64,000 nucleotides of DNA from Allobosea robiniae (GTDB lineage: Bacteria; Pseudomonadota; Alphaproteobacteria; Rhizobiales; Beijerinckiaceae). The stretch covers positions 930,001 through 994,000 of the forward strand of contig NZ_FNBZ01000001.1 of the NCBI RefSeq assembly GCF_900102525.1, written 5' to 3'. Below, one piece after another: positions 56,372 through 64,000 of the stretch (its first letter is position 1; every line of letters begins with the position of its first letter). Made by a program: the position numbers and the translations under genes. The notes under the pieces were generated by a model. The model ran no database searches. It was not told the origin of the DNA and was given only the letters and a program-made list of their open reading frames with translations.

Positions 56372-57544
56372 ATGCCCAAGACCGACATCATCGCGGCGCT
56401 GACCCCGGAAATCACCGCGATCCGCCGCGACATCCACCGCCACCCCGAACTGATGTACGACGTTCACCGGACTGCCGGCCTCGTCGCCGACAAGCTCAAG
56501 GAATGGGGCGTCGATGAAGTCGCCACTGGCGTCGGCCAGACCGGCGTGGTCGGCATCATCAAGGGCAAGGGCCAGAATTCCGGCCGGGTCATCGCCATGC
56601 GCGCCGACATGGACGCGCTGCCGATCCATGAAGAGACCAATCTCCCGCACCGCTCGACCGTGCCCGGCAAGATGCATGCCTGCGGCCATGACGGCCACAC
56701 CGCCATGCTGCTCGGCGCCGCCAAGTACCTGACCGAGACCCGCGATTTCGACGGCACCGCCGTGCTGATCTTCCAGCCGGCCGAAGAAGGCGGCGCCGGC
56801 GCCAAGGCGATGATCGACGATGGGCTGATCACCCGCTTCGGCATCCAGGAAGTCTACGGCATGCACAACAAGCCGGGCGTGCCCGTCGGCAAGTTCGAGA
56901 TCCGCAAGGGTCCTGCGATGGCCGCAGCCGACCGCATCCACATCAAGATCGAGGGCCTTGGCGGGCACGCGGCGGCGCCGCACCGCGTCAACGACCCGAT
57001 CGTCGCCTCCTGCGCGCTCGTCACCGCGCTGCAGACGGTGTCCTCGCGCAATGCCGATCCGCTCGATTCCATCGTGGTCTCGGTAACGGCGCTGAATGCC
57101 GGCGAGGCGTTCAACGTCATCCCCCAGACCGCCGAGATCAAGGGTTCGGTCCGCACGCTGACGCCGGAGATGCGCGCGCTGGCGCAAAAGCGCATCACCG
57201 AAATCGTCGAGGGCGTGATGAAGGCCTTCGGCATGAAGTATGAGCTGGAGTACCATCTCGGCTATCCCGTGACCTTCAACCATGCCGGCCAGACCGATTT
57301 CGCCACCAGCGTGACGAAGGAGGCCTTCGGCTCGGACGCGATCAACACCGAAGTGCCGCCGACCATGGGCTCGGAGGATTTCTCCTACATGCTGGAGGAG
57401 CGCCCCGGAGCCTTCATCAACATCGGCAACGGTGACTCGGCGGGCCTGCACAACCCGGCCTATGAGTTCAACGATGCGGCGATCCCGGTCGGCGTGAACT
57501 ACTGGGCGAGCCTCATCGAGATCGCCATGCCGCAGCGGGCCTGA
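56372..57544 (+). CDS. M20-family amidohydrolase (hippurate hydrolase-like)
   Basis: A 390-residue zinc amidohydrolase. The metal site is in MHACGHDGHTAML, the catalytic Glu pair is in FQPAEEGGAGA, and the dimerisation domain follows (GGHAAAPHRVNDPI). The N-terminal RRDIHRHPELMYD is typical of hippurate/N-acyl-amino-acid hydrolases. AGAGGA precedes the ATG. The stop is ten bases before the oxidase gene, so the two are likely co-transcribed. The substrate is not determined. Confidence 0.92.
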   Translation: MPKTDIIAALTPEITAIRRDIHRHPELMYDVHRTAGLVADKLKEWGVDEVATGVGQTGVVGIIKGKGQNSGRVIAMRADMDALPIHEETNLPHRSTVPGKMHACGHDGHTAMLLGAAKYLTETRDFDGTAVLIFQPAEEGGAGAKAMIDDGLITRFGIQEVYGMHNKPGVPVGKFEIRKGPAMAAADRIHIKIEGLGGHAAAPHRVNDPIVASCALVTALQTVSSRNADPLDSIVVSVTALNAGEAFNVIPQTAEIKGSVRTLTPEMRALAQKRITEIVEGVMKAFGMKYELEYHLGYPVTFNHAGQTDFATSVTKEAFGSDAINTEVPPTMGSEDFSYMLEERPGAFINIGNGDSAGLHNPAYEFNDAAIPVGVNYWASLIEIAMPQRA

Positions 57545-57554
57545 CGGCCGGGCG

Positions 57555-58658
57555 ATGAGCGACATCGATTGTCTGGTGATCGGGGCCGGCGTCGTCGGCC
57601 TCGCAGTTGCCCGCGAACTGGCGCTGGCCGGACGCGAGGTCGTCATCGCTGAGGCTACCGAGGGCATCGGCACCCAGACCTCGGCACGCAATTCCGAGGT
57701 CATCCATGCCGGGATCTACTATCCGCCCGGCTCGCTGAAGGCCCGCGTCTGCGTCGCGGGCCGCAGCAAACTCTATCGCTACCTGCAAGAACGCGGCCTG
57801 CCGCACAAGGCCTGCGGCAAGCTGATCGTCGCCACCTCTGAAGCCCAGAAGCCGGCGCTGGAGACGATCATGACGCGCGCCAAGGCTTCGGGCGTCGATA
57901 CGCTGCGCTGGCTCTCCGGCGCCGAGGCGAAGGCGATGGAGCCGGAGGTGCGCTGCGAGATCGCGCTCCTCTCGCCAGAGACCGGCGTGGTCGACAGTCA
58001 TGCGCTAATGCTGTCTCTGCTCGGCGAGTGCGAGGCGGCCGGCGGATCGCTCGCGCTGAACACGCCGATCACCGGCTGGCGGCGCGAGACTGAAGGCTTC
58101 AGCGTCGATTTCGGCGGTGCGGAGCCTGCGACCTACACGGTGCGGACGGTGGTCAATTCGGCCGGCCATGGCGCACCGAAGCTGCTCGGCCTGCTCGACG
58201 GCTTTCCGTCTGAACACGTGCCGGTGCAGCACTATGCCAAGGGCAACTATTTCGCGCTGACCGGCAAGCAGCCGTTCAGCCACCTGGTCTATCCGGTGCC
58301 TGAAGCGGCTGGGCTCGGCATCCACGCCACCATCGACATGGGCGGGCGGGTCAAGTTCGGCCCCGATGTCGAATGGGTCGGGAGCGATCAGGATCTGGTG
58401 GTCGATCCGGCCCGCGCCGAGAAATTCTACGCGGCCATCCGGACCTATTGGCCGGCACTGCCGGACGGCGCGCTCGTCGCGGATTATGCCGGTATCCGGC
58501 CGAAGCTGCACGGGCCGAGCCAGCCGATGCCGGACTTCCGCGTCGACGGACCGGAGACGCATAGGGTGGCAGGGCTGGTCAATCTGCTCGGCATCGAGAG
58601 CCCGGGGCTGACCAGTTCGCTCGCGATCGCGGAGATGGTGCGCGAGAAGCTGTCGTAG
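57555..58658 (+). CDS. FAD-dependent oxidase, L-2-hydroxyglutarate oxidase-like
   Basis: A 367-residue DAO-family flavoenzyme. The Rossmann motif is VIGAGVVGLAVARELAL near the N-terminus. The segment GIGTQTSARNSEVIHAGIYYPPGSLKA is typical of LhgO/YgaF-type L-2-hydroxyglutarate oxidases. The substrate may be L-2-hydroxyglutarate or a related hydroxy acid. It lies directly downstream of the M20 gene and is followed by a type B repeat. Confidence 0.85.
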   Translation: MSDIDCLVIGAGVVGLAVARELALAGREVVIAEATEGIGTQTSARNSEVIHAGIYYPPGSLKARVCVAGRSKLYRYLQERGLPHKACGKLIVATSEAQKPALETIMTRAKASGVDTLRWLSGAEAKAMEPEVRCEIALLSPETGVVDSHALMLSLLGECEAAGGSLALNTPITGWRRETEGFSVDFGGAEPATYTVRTVVNSAGHGAPKLLGLLDGFPSEHVPVQHYAKGNYFALTGKQPFSHLVYPVPEAAGLGIHATIDMGGRVKFGPDVEWVGSDQDLVVDPARAEKFYAAIRTYWPALPDGALVADYAGIRPKLHGPSQPMPDFRVDGPETHRVAGLVNLLGIESPGLTSSLAIAEMVREKLS

Positions 58659-58661
58659 AGT

Positions 58662-58794
58662 GTCATCCCGCACGCGCTGCGGCACGAAGTGCTGCTGCGC
58701 AGATGCGGGACCGCGCGGCAAGAAGGCGCCTTTTCCTGAGAACGGTCCCGTGTCTGCGCCGCAGCGTTTCACGCTGCAGCGCGCACGGGATGAC
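58662..58794. repeat. intergenic palindromic repeat, type B (copy 2)
   Basis: The outer arms begin GTCATCCCGCACGCGCTGC (from 58662) and end GCAGCGCGCACGGGATGAC (to 58794). Its right half closely matches the copy at 56100-56232 (CGGTCCCGTGTCTGCG and CAGCGCGCACGGGATGAC). It lies between the convergent oxidase and eda genes. Confidence 0.85.
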
Positions 58795-58835
58795 AGCCTT
58801 CTTTTCCCGCGATCTTATCGCGCGTTGCGCTGCTC

Positions 58836-59480
58836 TTACCCCCGCGCCTTCAGGAACGCTTCCTTCGCCTCGCGCGCCAGCGTTTCGATCCGCTTCCAGT
58901 CACCCGCAGCGATCGCATCGGCCGGGACCAGCCAGGAGCCACCCACGCAGATCACCTGCGGCAGGGCGAGATAATCTCCGAGGTTCTTCAGGCCGACGCC
59001 GCCGGTCGGACAGAAGGTCATCTGCGGGAACGGGCCGGAGAGCGCCTTCAGGGCCGGCGGGCCGCCGGCCTGCTCGGCCGGGAAGAACTTCGCTGTCGTG
59101 CGGCCAGCGGCAACGGCGCGCATGCAGTCGGACGCTGTAGCGACGCCCGGCAGCCAGGGCAGACCCGCCTTGCGCAGCGCCTCGTCGACACTCTCGCTGA
59201 AGCCCGGGCTGACCACGGCCTGCGCGCCGGCATCCTTGACTTGCTGGGCCTGGGCCGGGGTGACGACCGTGCCAGCAACCGCCAGCGCCTTCGGAACCGA
59301 TTTTGCGATGGCGGCGAGCGCTTCCATCGCGGCCGGGCGGCGCAACGTGACCTCGACGACATCGATGCCGCCGGCGACCAGCGCATGGGCGAGATCGACG
59401 GCGCGCGAAGCGTCCTCGATCACCACGACGGGGATCACGCCGCAATTCTTCAACCGGGCAATCGCGGCAGTCTCGTCCAT
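58836..59480 (-). CDS. eda: 2-keto-3-deoxy-6-phosphogluconate aldolase
   Basis: Cleaves KDPG to pyruvate and glyceraldehyde-3-phosphate in the Entner-Doudoroff route. It has 214 residues from the ATG at 59480; a TTG at 59495 would add five. The Schiff-base Lys is K131 in AKFFPAE, and the catalytic Glu is E43 in VVEVTLR. GVATASDCMRAVAAG is conserved. It sits downstream of pgl on the same strand with about 40 bases between. Confidence 0.95.
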   Translation of the reverse strand: MDETAAIARLKNCGVIPVVVIEDASRAVDLAHALVAGGIDVVEVTLRRPAAMEALAAIAKSVPKALAVAGTVVTPAQAQQVKDAGAQAVVSPGFSESVDEALRKAGLPWLPGVATASDCMRAVAAGRTTAKFFPAEQAGGPPALKALSGPFPQMTFCPTGGVGLKNLGDYLALPQVICVGGSWLVPADAIAAGDWKRIETLAREAKEAFLKARG

Positions 59481-59519
59481 GGTCTCGTCTTTCAATCGAT
59501 TTGAACTGGCAACCGGGCT

Positions 59520-60206
59520 CTACTCCTTCGCCCAGTAGACGTCGAGCCCTCGCGCGCTGCCGAGCAGAAGGTCGACAGGCAATGGCTGCTGCCCGCGCTC
59601 CGGAGCGGCCTTGAGTACAGCTTCCTTGGCAGTGCCGGAGACGAGCAGGCTCGCCCAGCCGGCCCCGAGCAGGCGAGCGGGCGAGAGCGAGAGCCGCGGC
59701 GGCAATCCCGGCGGGCGGGCGACGACGATGCCGCTGTCCGGCACCGCATTGAAGGCAGCCTCCGCGCCGGGAAAGAGCGAGGCGATATGCCCGTCGGCGC
59801 CCATGCCGCTGACGAGCAGGTCGATCTGGGGCAGTTCGGCAAGTTTGGCGCACAGCACGGCAGCAGCGGCCTCGATGTCGCTGCCGTGCTCGTGGAAGGA
59901 CAGGAACGAGGCTCGCCCTTCCGCCAGCGGCGCGAATTGCGCCCGGATCATGCGCTCGTTCGAAGCGGCATCATCGGCGGCGACGAAGCGTTCGTCGGTC
60001 GGCAGCAGTGTGACCTGTTCCCATGGCAGGTCATGCTGGCCGAGCGCGGCGAGGAAGCCGGCCGGGGTCGTGCCGCCGGGCACGGCGAGAAGCGCCCTGC
60101 CCTGCCCGGCAAGCAAATCCTTCAGCCGGATCGCAACCGCCTCCGCCAGCGCCTCGGAGGCGTCGGCCAGAGTGGCGAAGCGGTGCCAGGCGAGCGGGCC
60201 GGCCAT
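59520..60206 (-). CDS. pgl: 6-phosphogluconolactonase
   Basis: Hydrolyses 6-phosphogluconolactone. It has 228 residues of the NagB-like SOL/DevB family. LLAVPGGTTPAGFLAAL and LPTDERFVAADDAASNERMIRAQF are visible, along with DLLVSGMGADGHIASLFPG. The ATG overlaps the zwf stop (TGATG), so the two are translationally coupled. eda lies immediately downstream. Confidence 0.95.
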   Translation of the reverse strand: MAGPLAWHRFATLADASEALAEAVAIRLKDLLAGQGRALLAVPGGTTPAGFLAALGQHDLPWEQVTLLPTDERFVAADDAASNERMIRAQFAPLAEGRASFLSFHEHGSDIEAAAAVLCAKLAELPQIDLLVSGMGADGHIASLFPGAEAAFNAVPDSGIVVARPPGLPPRLSLSPARLLGAGWASLLVSGTAKEAVLKAAPERGQQPLPVDLLLGSARGLDVYWAKE

Positions 60207-61708
60207 CAGACCAGATCCGGATCGGCCCAGGAGCGGCCGTCGCGCTCGATCAGGCCGATCGCCTGCGACGGCCCCCAGGAGCCGGCGGCATAGCGATGCG
60301 GGTGGGGATAGTAGTCCTGCCAGCCGGCGATGATCGGATCGACCCAGCTCCAGGCCTGCTCGACCTCGTCGCGATGCATGAACAGCGTCTGATCGCCGCG
60401 GATCACGTCGGTCAGCAGGCGCTCATAGGCGTCCGGGGTGCGCTCGTCGAAGGCCGTGGAATAGCGCAGGTCGAGCTGGCGCGGCACGATCTTGAGCCGG
60501 CCGGAACCGGGCACCTTCATCATCAACTGGAGCTGCACGCCGTCATTCGGCTGCAGGCGGATGAAGAGGCGGTTGGCGTCGAGCCTGTCACCGCCGCCAT
60601 TGCCGAAGATCGAATGCGGCACCGGCTTGAAGGTGACGGCGATCTCGGAATAGCGCTGCGCCATGCGCTTGCCCGTACGCAGATAGATCGGCACGCCGGC
60701 CCAGCGCCAGTTGTCGACCTCGCAACGGATCGCGACGAAGGTCTCGGTGTTGGAGGCGTGGCCGAGTTCGTCGGCATAGCCCTTGACGCGCTGGCCATCG
60801 ATCTGGCCGGCGCCGTACTGGCCCCGCACGGTAAAGCGCTGGACGTCCGGTCCGACGATCGGACGCAGCGCCTTCAAGACCTTGATCTTCTCGTCGCGGA
60901 CGGCGCCGGCCTCCAGCATATTCGGCGGCTCGATGGCGAAGAGGGTGAGCAACTGCATGAGATGGTTCTGCACCATGTCGCGCATATGCCCGGACTTGTC
61001 GTAGTAGCCGGCGCGCTGCTCCAGGCCGACCGTCTCGGCCACGGTGATCTGGACATGGTCGATGTCGCGGCTCGACCAGGAGCGCTCGAACAGCGTGTTG
61101 GCGAAGCGCAGGACGAGCAGGTTCTGCACCGTCTCCTTGCCGAGATAATGGTCGATCCGGTAGGTCCGGCTTTCCGGCAGGATGCGCGCGACGGCATCGT
61201 TGATCGCCCGCGCCGAGGCGAGGTCGCGGCCAAGCGGCTTCTCCAGGATGACACGCGAGGTCGGCGTCAGGATGTCGGCCTTGGCCAAGTTCTCGCAGAT
61301 CGGGATGAACAGGTCGGGCGGGGTCGAGAGATAGAAGGAGCGGACGCGCTCGCTGTCGCCCAGTGCCTTCTTCAAAGCCTTGTAGGTTTCCGGTTTCAGC
61401 GCATCGAGCATCACCATGGTCAGGCGGCGCAGGAAGGGCTCGACCTGATCCTTCGGGATGCCCTCTTCATCGAGGCGCCTGGCGATCTGCTTGGGCAGGC
61501 CCTCGACATCCTCCTCCTTGCGGACGACGGCGAGGATGCGGCTCTCTTCGGGCAGGACGCCCTCGCGGTTGCGCTGGGCCAGCGCCGGGAAGAGCTTGCG
61601 CAGGGCGAGATCGCCGCCCGCCCCGAAGATCACGAGATCGAAGGGCGGGACCGGTGTCCGCTCGGGAATGCTCTCGGGCCGAAGCGCGTTGTCCACGGTT
61701 GCGTCCAT
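60206..61708 (-). CDS. zwf: glucose-6-phosphate 1-dehydrogenase
   Basis: Oxidises glucose-6-phosphate to 6-phosphogluconolactone. It has 500 residues from the ATG at 61708 (AGGA upstream); an ATG at 61777 would add 23. The cofactor loop is FGAGGDLALRKLFPAL, with Gly where many have Ser. The active-site H187 is in RIDHYLGKE. The DKSGHMRDMVQNHLMQLL segment carries the second conserved His. It opens the zwf-pgl-eda set. Confidence 0.97.
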   Translation of the reverse strand: MDATVDNALRPESIPERTPVPPFDLVIFGAGGDLALRKLFPALAQRNREGVLPEESRILAVVRKEEDVEGLPKQIARRLDEEGIPKDQVEPFLRRLTMVMLDALKPETYKALKKALGDSERVRSFYLSTPPDLFIPICENLAKADILTPTSRVILEKPLGRDLASARAINDAVARILPESRTYRIDHYLGKETVQNLLVLRFANTLFERSWSSRDIDHVQITVAETVGLEQRAGYYDKSGHMRDMVQNHLMQLLTLFAIEPPNMLEAGAVRDEKIKVLKALRPIVGPDVQRFTVRGQYGAGQIDGQRVKGYADELGHASNTETFVAIRCEVDNWRWAGVPIYLRTGKRMAQRYSEIAVTFKPVPHSIFGNGGGDRLDANRLFIRLQPNDGVQLQLMMKVPGSGRLKIVPRQLDLRYSTAFDERTPDAYERLLTDVIRGDQTLFMHRDEVEQAWSWVDPIIAGWQDYYPHPHRYAAGSWGPSQAIGLIERDGRSWADPDLV

Positions 61709-61879
61709 AAGTCCTGTAACTCCGTCAGGCGGTGCCGGTTCGCTGGGCCGGCGCAAGGCCTTGCAGGCCGGTCGCAATCCGAACCGGACACGAAGCAGCT
61801 AGCGCAAGGCTGCGACCAGAGTGAGACGGATTTGCCGCGCTGCAAAGAGGGGACGGCGCAGGGCCGATCCCCTCGTCGT

Positions 61880-62628
<749 letters not shown>

Positions 62629-62632
<4 letters not shown>

Positions 62633-63486
62633 GCCAGCCACGCAGGGTCACGGTTGAGGGTGGCGAGTTTCGCCCGAGGATGGTCGAGGTCCGGCAGGCA
62701 TTCGAGCAGGCCGAGCGTATAGGGGTGGCGCCGGCTGCGCGCGGCCGTGTCCGCGAGTTCCGCCGCCGGCAGCGTCTCCATGACCTTGCCGCCATACATG
62801 ACGATGACGCGGTCGCAGAAGGACTGCACCAGATGCAGGTCGTGGCTGATGAAGATCAGCCCCATGCCGCGCTCGGTGACGAGATCGTCGAGGATCTTCA
62901 GGATCTGGAGTTGAACGGTGACGTCGAGCGCCGAGGTCGGTTCGTCGGCGATCAGGACCTCGGGCTCAGCGATCAGCATCATCGCGATCATGACGCGCTG
63001 GCCCATGCCGCCCGAGACCTCGTGCGGGTAAAGGTCGTAGACGCGCGCGGGCTCGCGGATCTGCACCTGCTCCAGCATGGCAAGGCTGCGCTCGCGCGCC
63101 TCGCGGGAGCCGGCCTTGCGGTGGATGCGATAGGCCTCGGCGATCTGGCTGCCCACGGTCTCGACCGGATTCAGCGAGAATTTCGGGTCCTGCATCACCA
63201 TGGAGATGTGGCGGCCGCGGAGCTTGCGCCTGATACCCTTGTCCATGGCCGTCAGGTCCTGGCCGCGGAAGCGCATGCGGTCGGCGCTGACGACGCCGGG
63301 ATGCGGGATCAGGTCGAGGATGGCGCGGCCGGTCATCGACTTGCCGGAACCGGACTCGCCGACGATGCCGAGCCGCTCGCGGCCGAGCGTGAAGGACAGG
63401 CCGCGCACGGCGTGGACGATGCCGGTCGGTGTGTGGAAATCGACCTTGAGATTGTCGACTTCGAGAAGAGGCTGCTCGCTCGTCAT
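62629..63486 (-). CDS. ABC transporter ATP-binding protein (OppD/DppD type)
   Basis: A 285-residue ATPase from the ATG at 63486, preceded by GAGG. An ATG at 63501 would lie inside the permease gene. Walker A is GESGSGKSM, with Met after Lys-Ser. The signature is [14 protein letters not shown], and Walker B is [11 protein letters not shown]. The C-terminus carries the OppD/DppD-type tail ([19 protein letters not shown]). It pairs with the second ATPase and the permease at the window end. Confidence 0.92.
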
Positions 63487-63490
63487 CGGC

Positions 63491-64000
63491 TTACCTCGCA
63501 TCCATGACGTCGCGGAGCCCGTCGCCGAGCAGGTTGAAGCCGAGCGCGACGATGCAGATGGCGACGCCGGGGAAGGTCGCGACCCACCACTGGTCGAAGA
63601 TCTGCTCGCGGCCGGCGGAGATCATCGCGCCCCATTCTGGCATCGGCGGCTGGGCACCGAGACCGAGGAAGCCGAGGCCAGCGGCCGTCAGGATGATGCC
63701 CGCCATGTCGAAGGTGGTACGCACGATCAGCGAGGACATGCACATCGGCACGACATGCTTCCAGATGATGCGCCCCTGCGAGGCACCCTGCAGGCGCATC
63801 GCGGCGATGTAATCCTGGTTGCGGATCACCATGGTCTCGGCGCGGGCGACGCGAGCGTAAGGCGGCCAGGTCGTGATCGCGATGGCGATGATGGCATTGA
63901 CGATGCCGGGGCCGAGCGCCGCGACGAAGGCCAGCGCCAGAACGAGGCGCGGGAAGGCGAGGAAGACGTCGGTGATGCGCATCAGCAGACGATCGACCCA
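63491..64000 (-). CDS. ABC transporter permease (DppC/OppC type), 5' end beyond window
   Basis: The C-terminal 169 residues of a binding-protein-dependent permease. The frame is open to the window edge, reading WVDRLL before an internal Met. The EAA loop is AMRLQGASQGRIIWKHVVP. Several transmembrane helices are present. It is the second permease of a Dpp/Opp-type importer; the first permease and binding protein should lie beyond 64000. Confidence 0.92.
   Translation of the reverse strand, partial: WVDRLLMRITDVFLAFPRLVLALAFVAALGPGIVNAIIAIAITTWPPYARVARAETMVIRNQDYIAAMRLQGASQGRIIWKHVVPMCMSSLIVRTTFDMAGIILTAAGLGFLGLGAQPPMPEWGAMISAGREQIFDQWWVATFPGVAICIVALGFNLLGDGLRDVMDAR

Overview
The window reads as ordinary chromosome of a high-GC alphaproteobacterium of the Hyphomicrobiales (Rhizobiales). 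The gene set fits a Bosea- or Methylobacterium-like organism, but the genus is an inference. The main pointers are a DUF2093 protein, a TIGR02186 protein coupled to a TauE/SafE permease, a PodJ-like Sel1 protein, a TipF-like EAL protein, CtrA-like and GANTC sites, an alphaproteobacterial LexA box, and two types of intergenic palindromic repeat. No rRNA, tRNA, insertion sequence, prophage, integrase or CRISPR array is visible. Genes are tightly packed, and several pairs are translationally coupled.

Layout. 1-9.9 kb: envelope genes waaA (cut by the window start) and lpxK, DUF2093, a secreted serine dienelactone-hydrolase-like enzyme, xseA, purD, a close fluoroacetate dehalogenase homologue, a patatin, and an ArsR-type regulator divergent from a TauE/SafE permease. 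9.9-21.5 kb: a small secreted protein, tadA, a pseudouridine synthase with very long Arg/Gly-rich tails, rsmD, phhA, mutL, pgi, an M16 protease pair and a secreted protein. 21.5-31.9 kb: lspA, ileS, ribF, a MaoC hydratase, a single-domain CheY-like receiver, a HAD phosphatase, a degenerate EAL protein and a membrane winged-helix/TPR protein. 32.0-36.9 kb: an omega-aminotransferase, a Tat-exported serine hydrolase, a peptide-deformylase-like protein lacking two metal ligands, and an SDR/LysR divergent pair. 36.9-43 kb: a fatty-acid oxidation cluster (acyl-CoA dehydrogenase, thiolase, FadB/J-type enzyme) below a MerR regulator. 43-52.9 kb: the PodJ-like protein, a second TauE/SafE permease with its TIGR02186 partner, and molybdenum/sulfur genes (moeA, tusA-like, mrp, mobA, DUF2478), interrupted by an SRPBCC gene with a LexA-type box. 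53-64 kb: an O-antigen-ligase-like membrane protein, a PLP dehydratase, a secreted M15-like peptidase, an M20 amidohydrolase coupled to an LhgO-like oxidase, the zwf-pgl and eda genes of the Entner-Doudoroff route, and a Dpp/Opp-type ABC transporter that runs off the window.

How the genes fit together. waaA-lpxK serve lipid A/Kdo assembly. zwf, pgl, eda and pgi belong to hexose metabolism, with edd not in view. The acyl-CoA dehydrogenase, thiolase and FadB/J genes form a beta-oxidation set with a probable MerR switch. moeA, mobA and the DUF2478 protein point to molybdenum cofactor use, with tusA-like and mrp providing sulfur/Fe-S functions.

I found no clear previously undescribed multi-gene system. 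The items most worth a second look are the degenerate deformylase (34525-35019), the fluoroacetate dehalogenase (6520-7434), the LexA box before the SRPBCC gene (51332-51346), the perfect palindrome between the ArsR gene and its permease (9079-9098), the Arg/Gly-rich pseudouridine synthase tails, and the cell-cycle-type sites before the EAL, PodJ-like and small secreted-protein genes.
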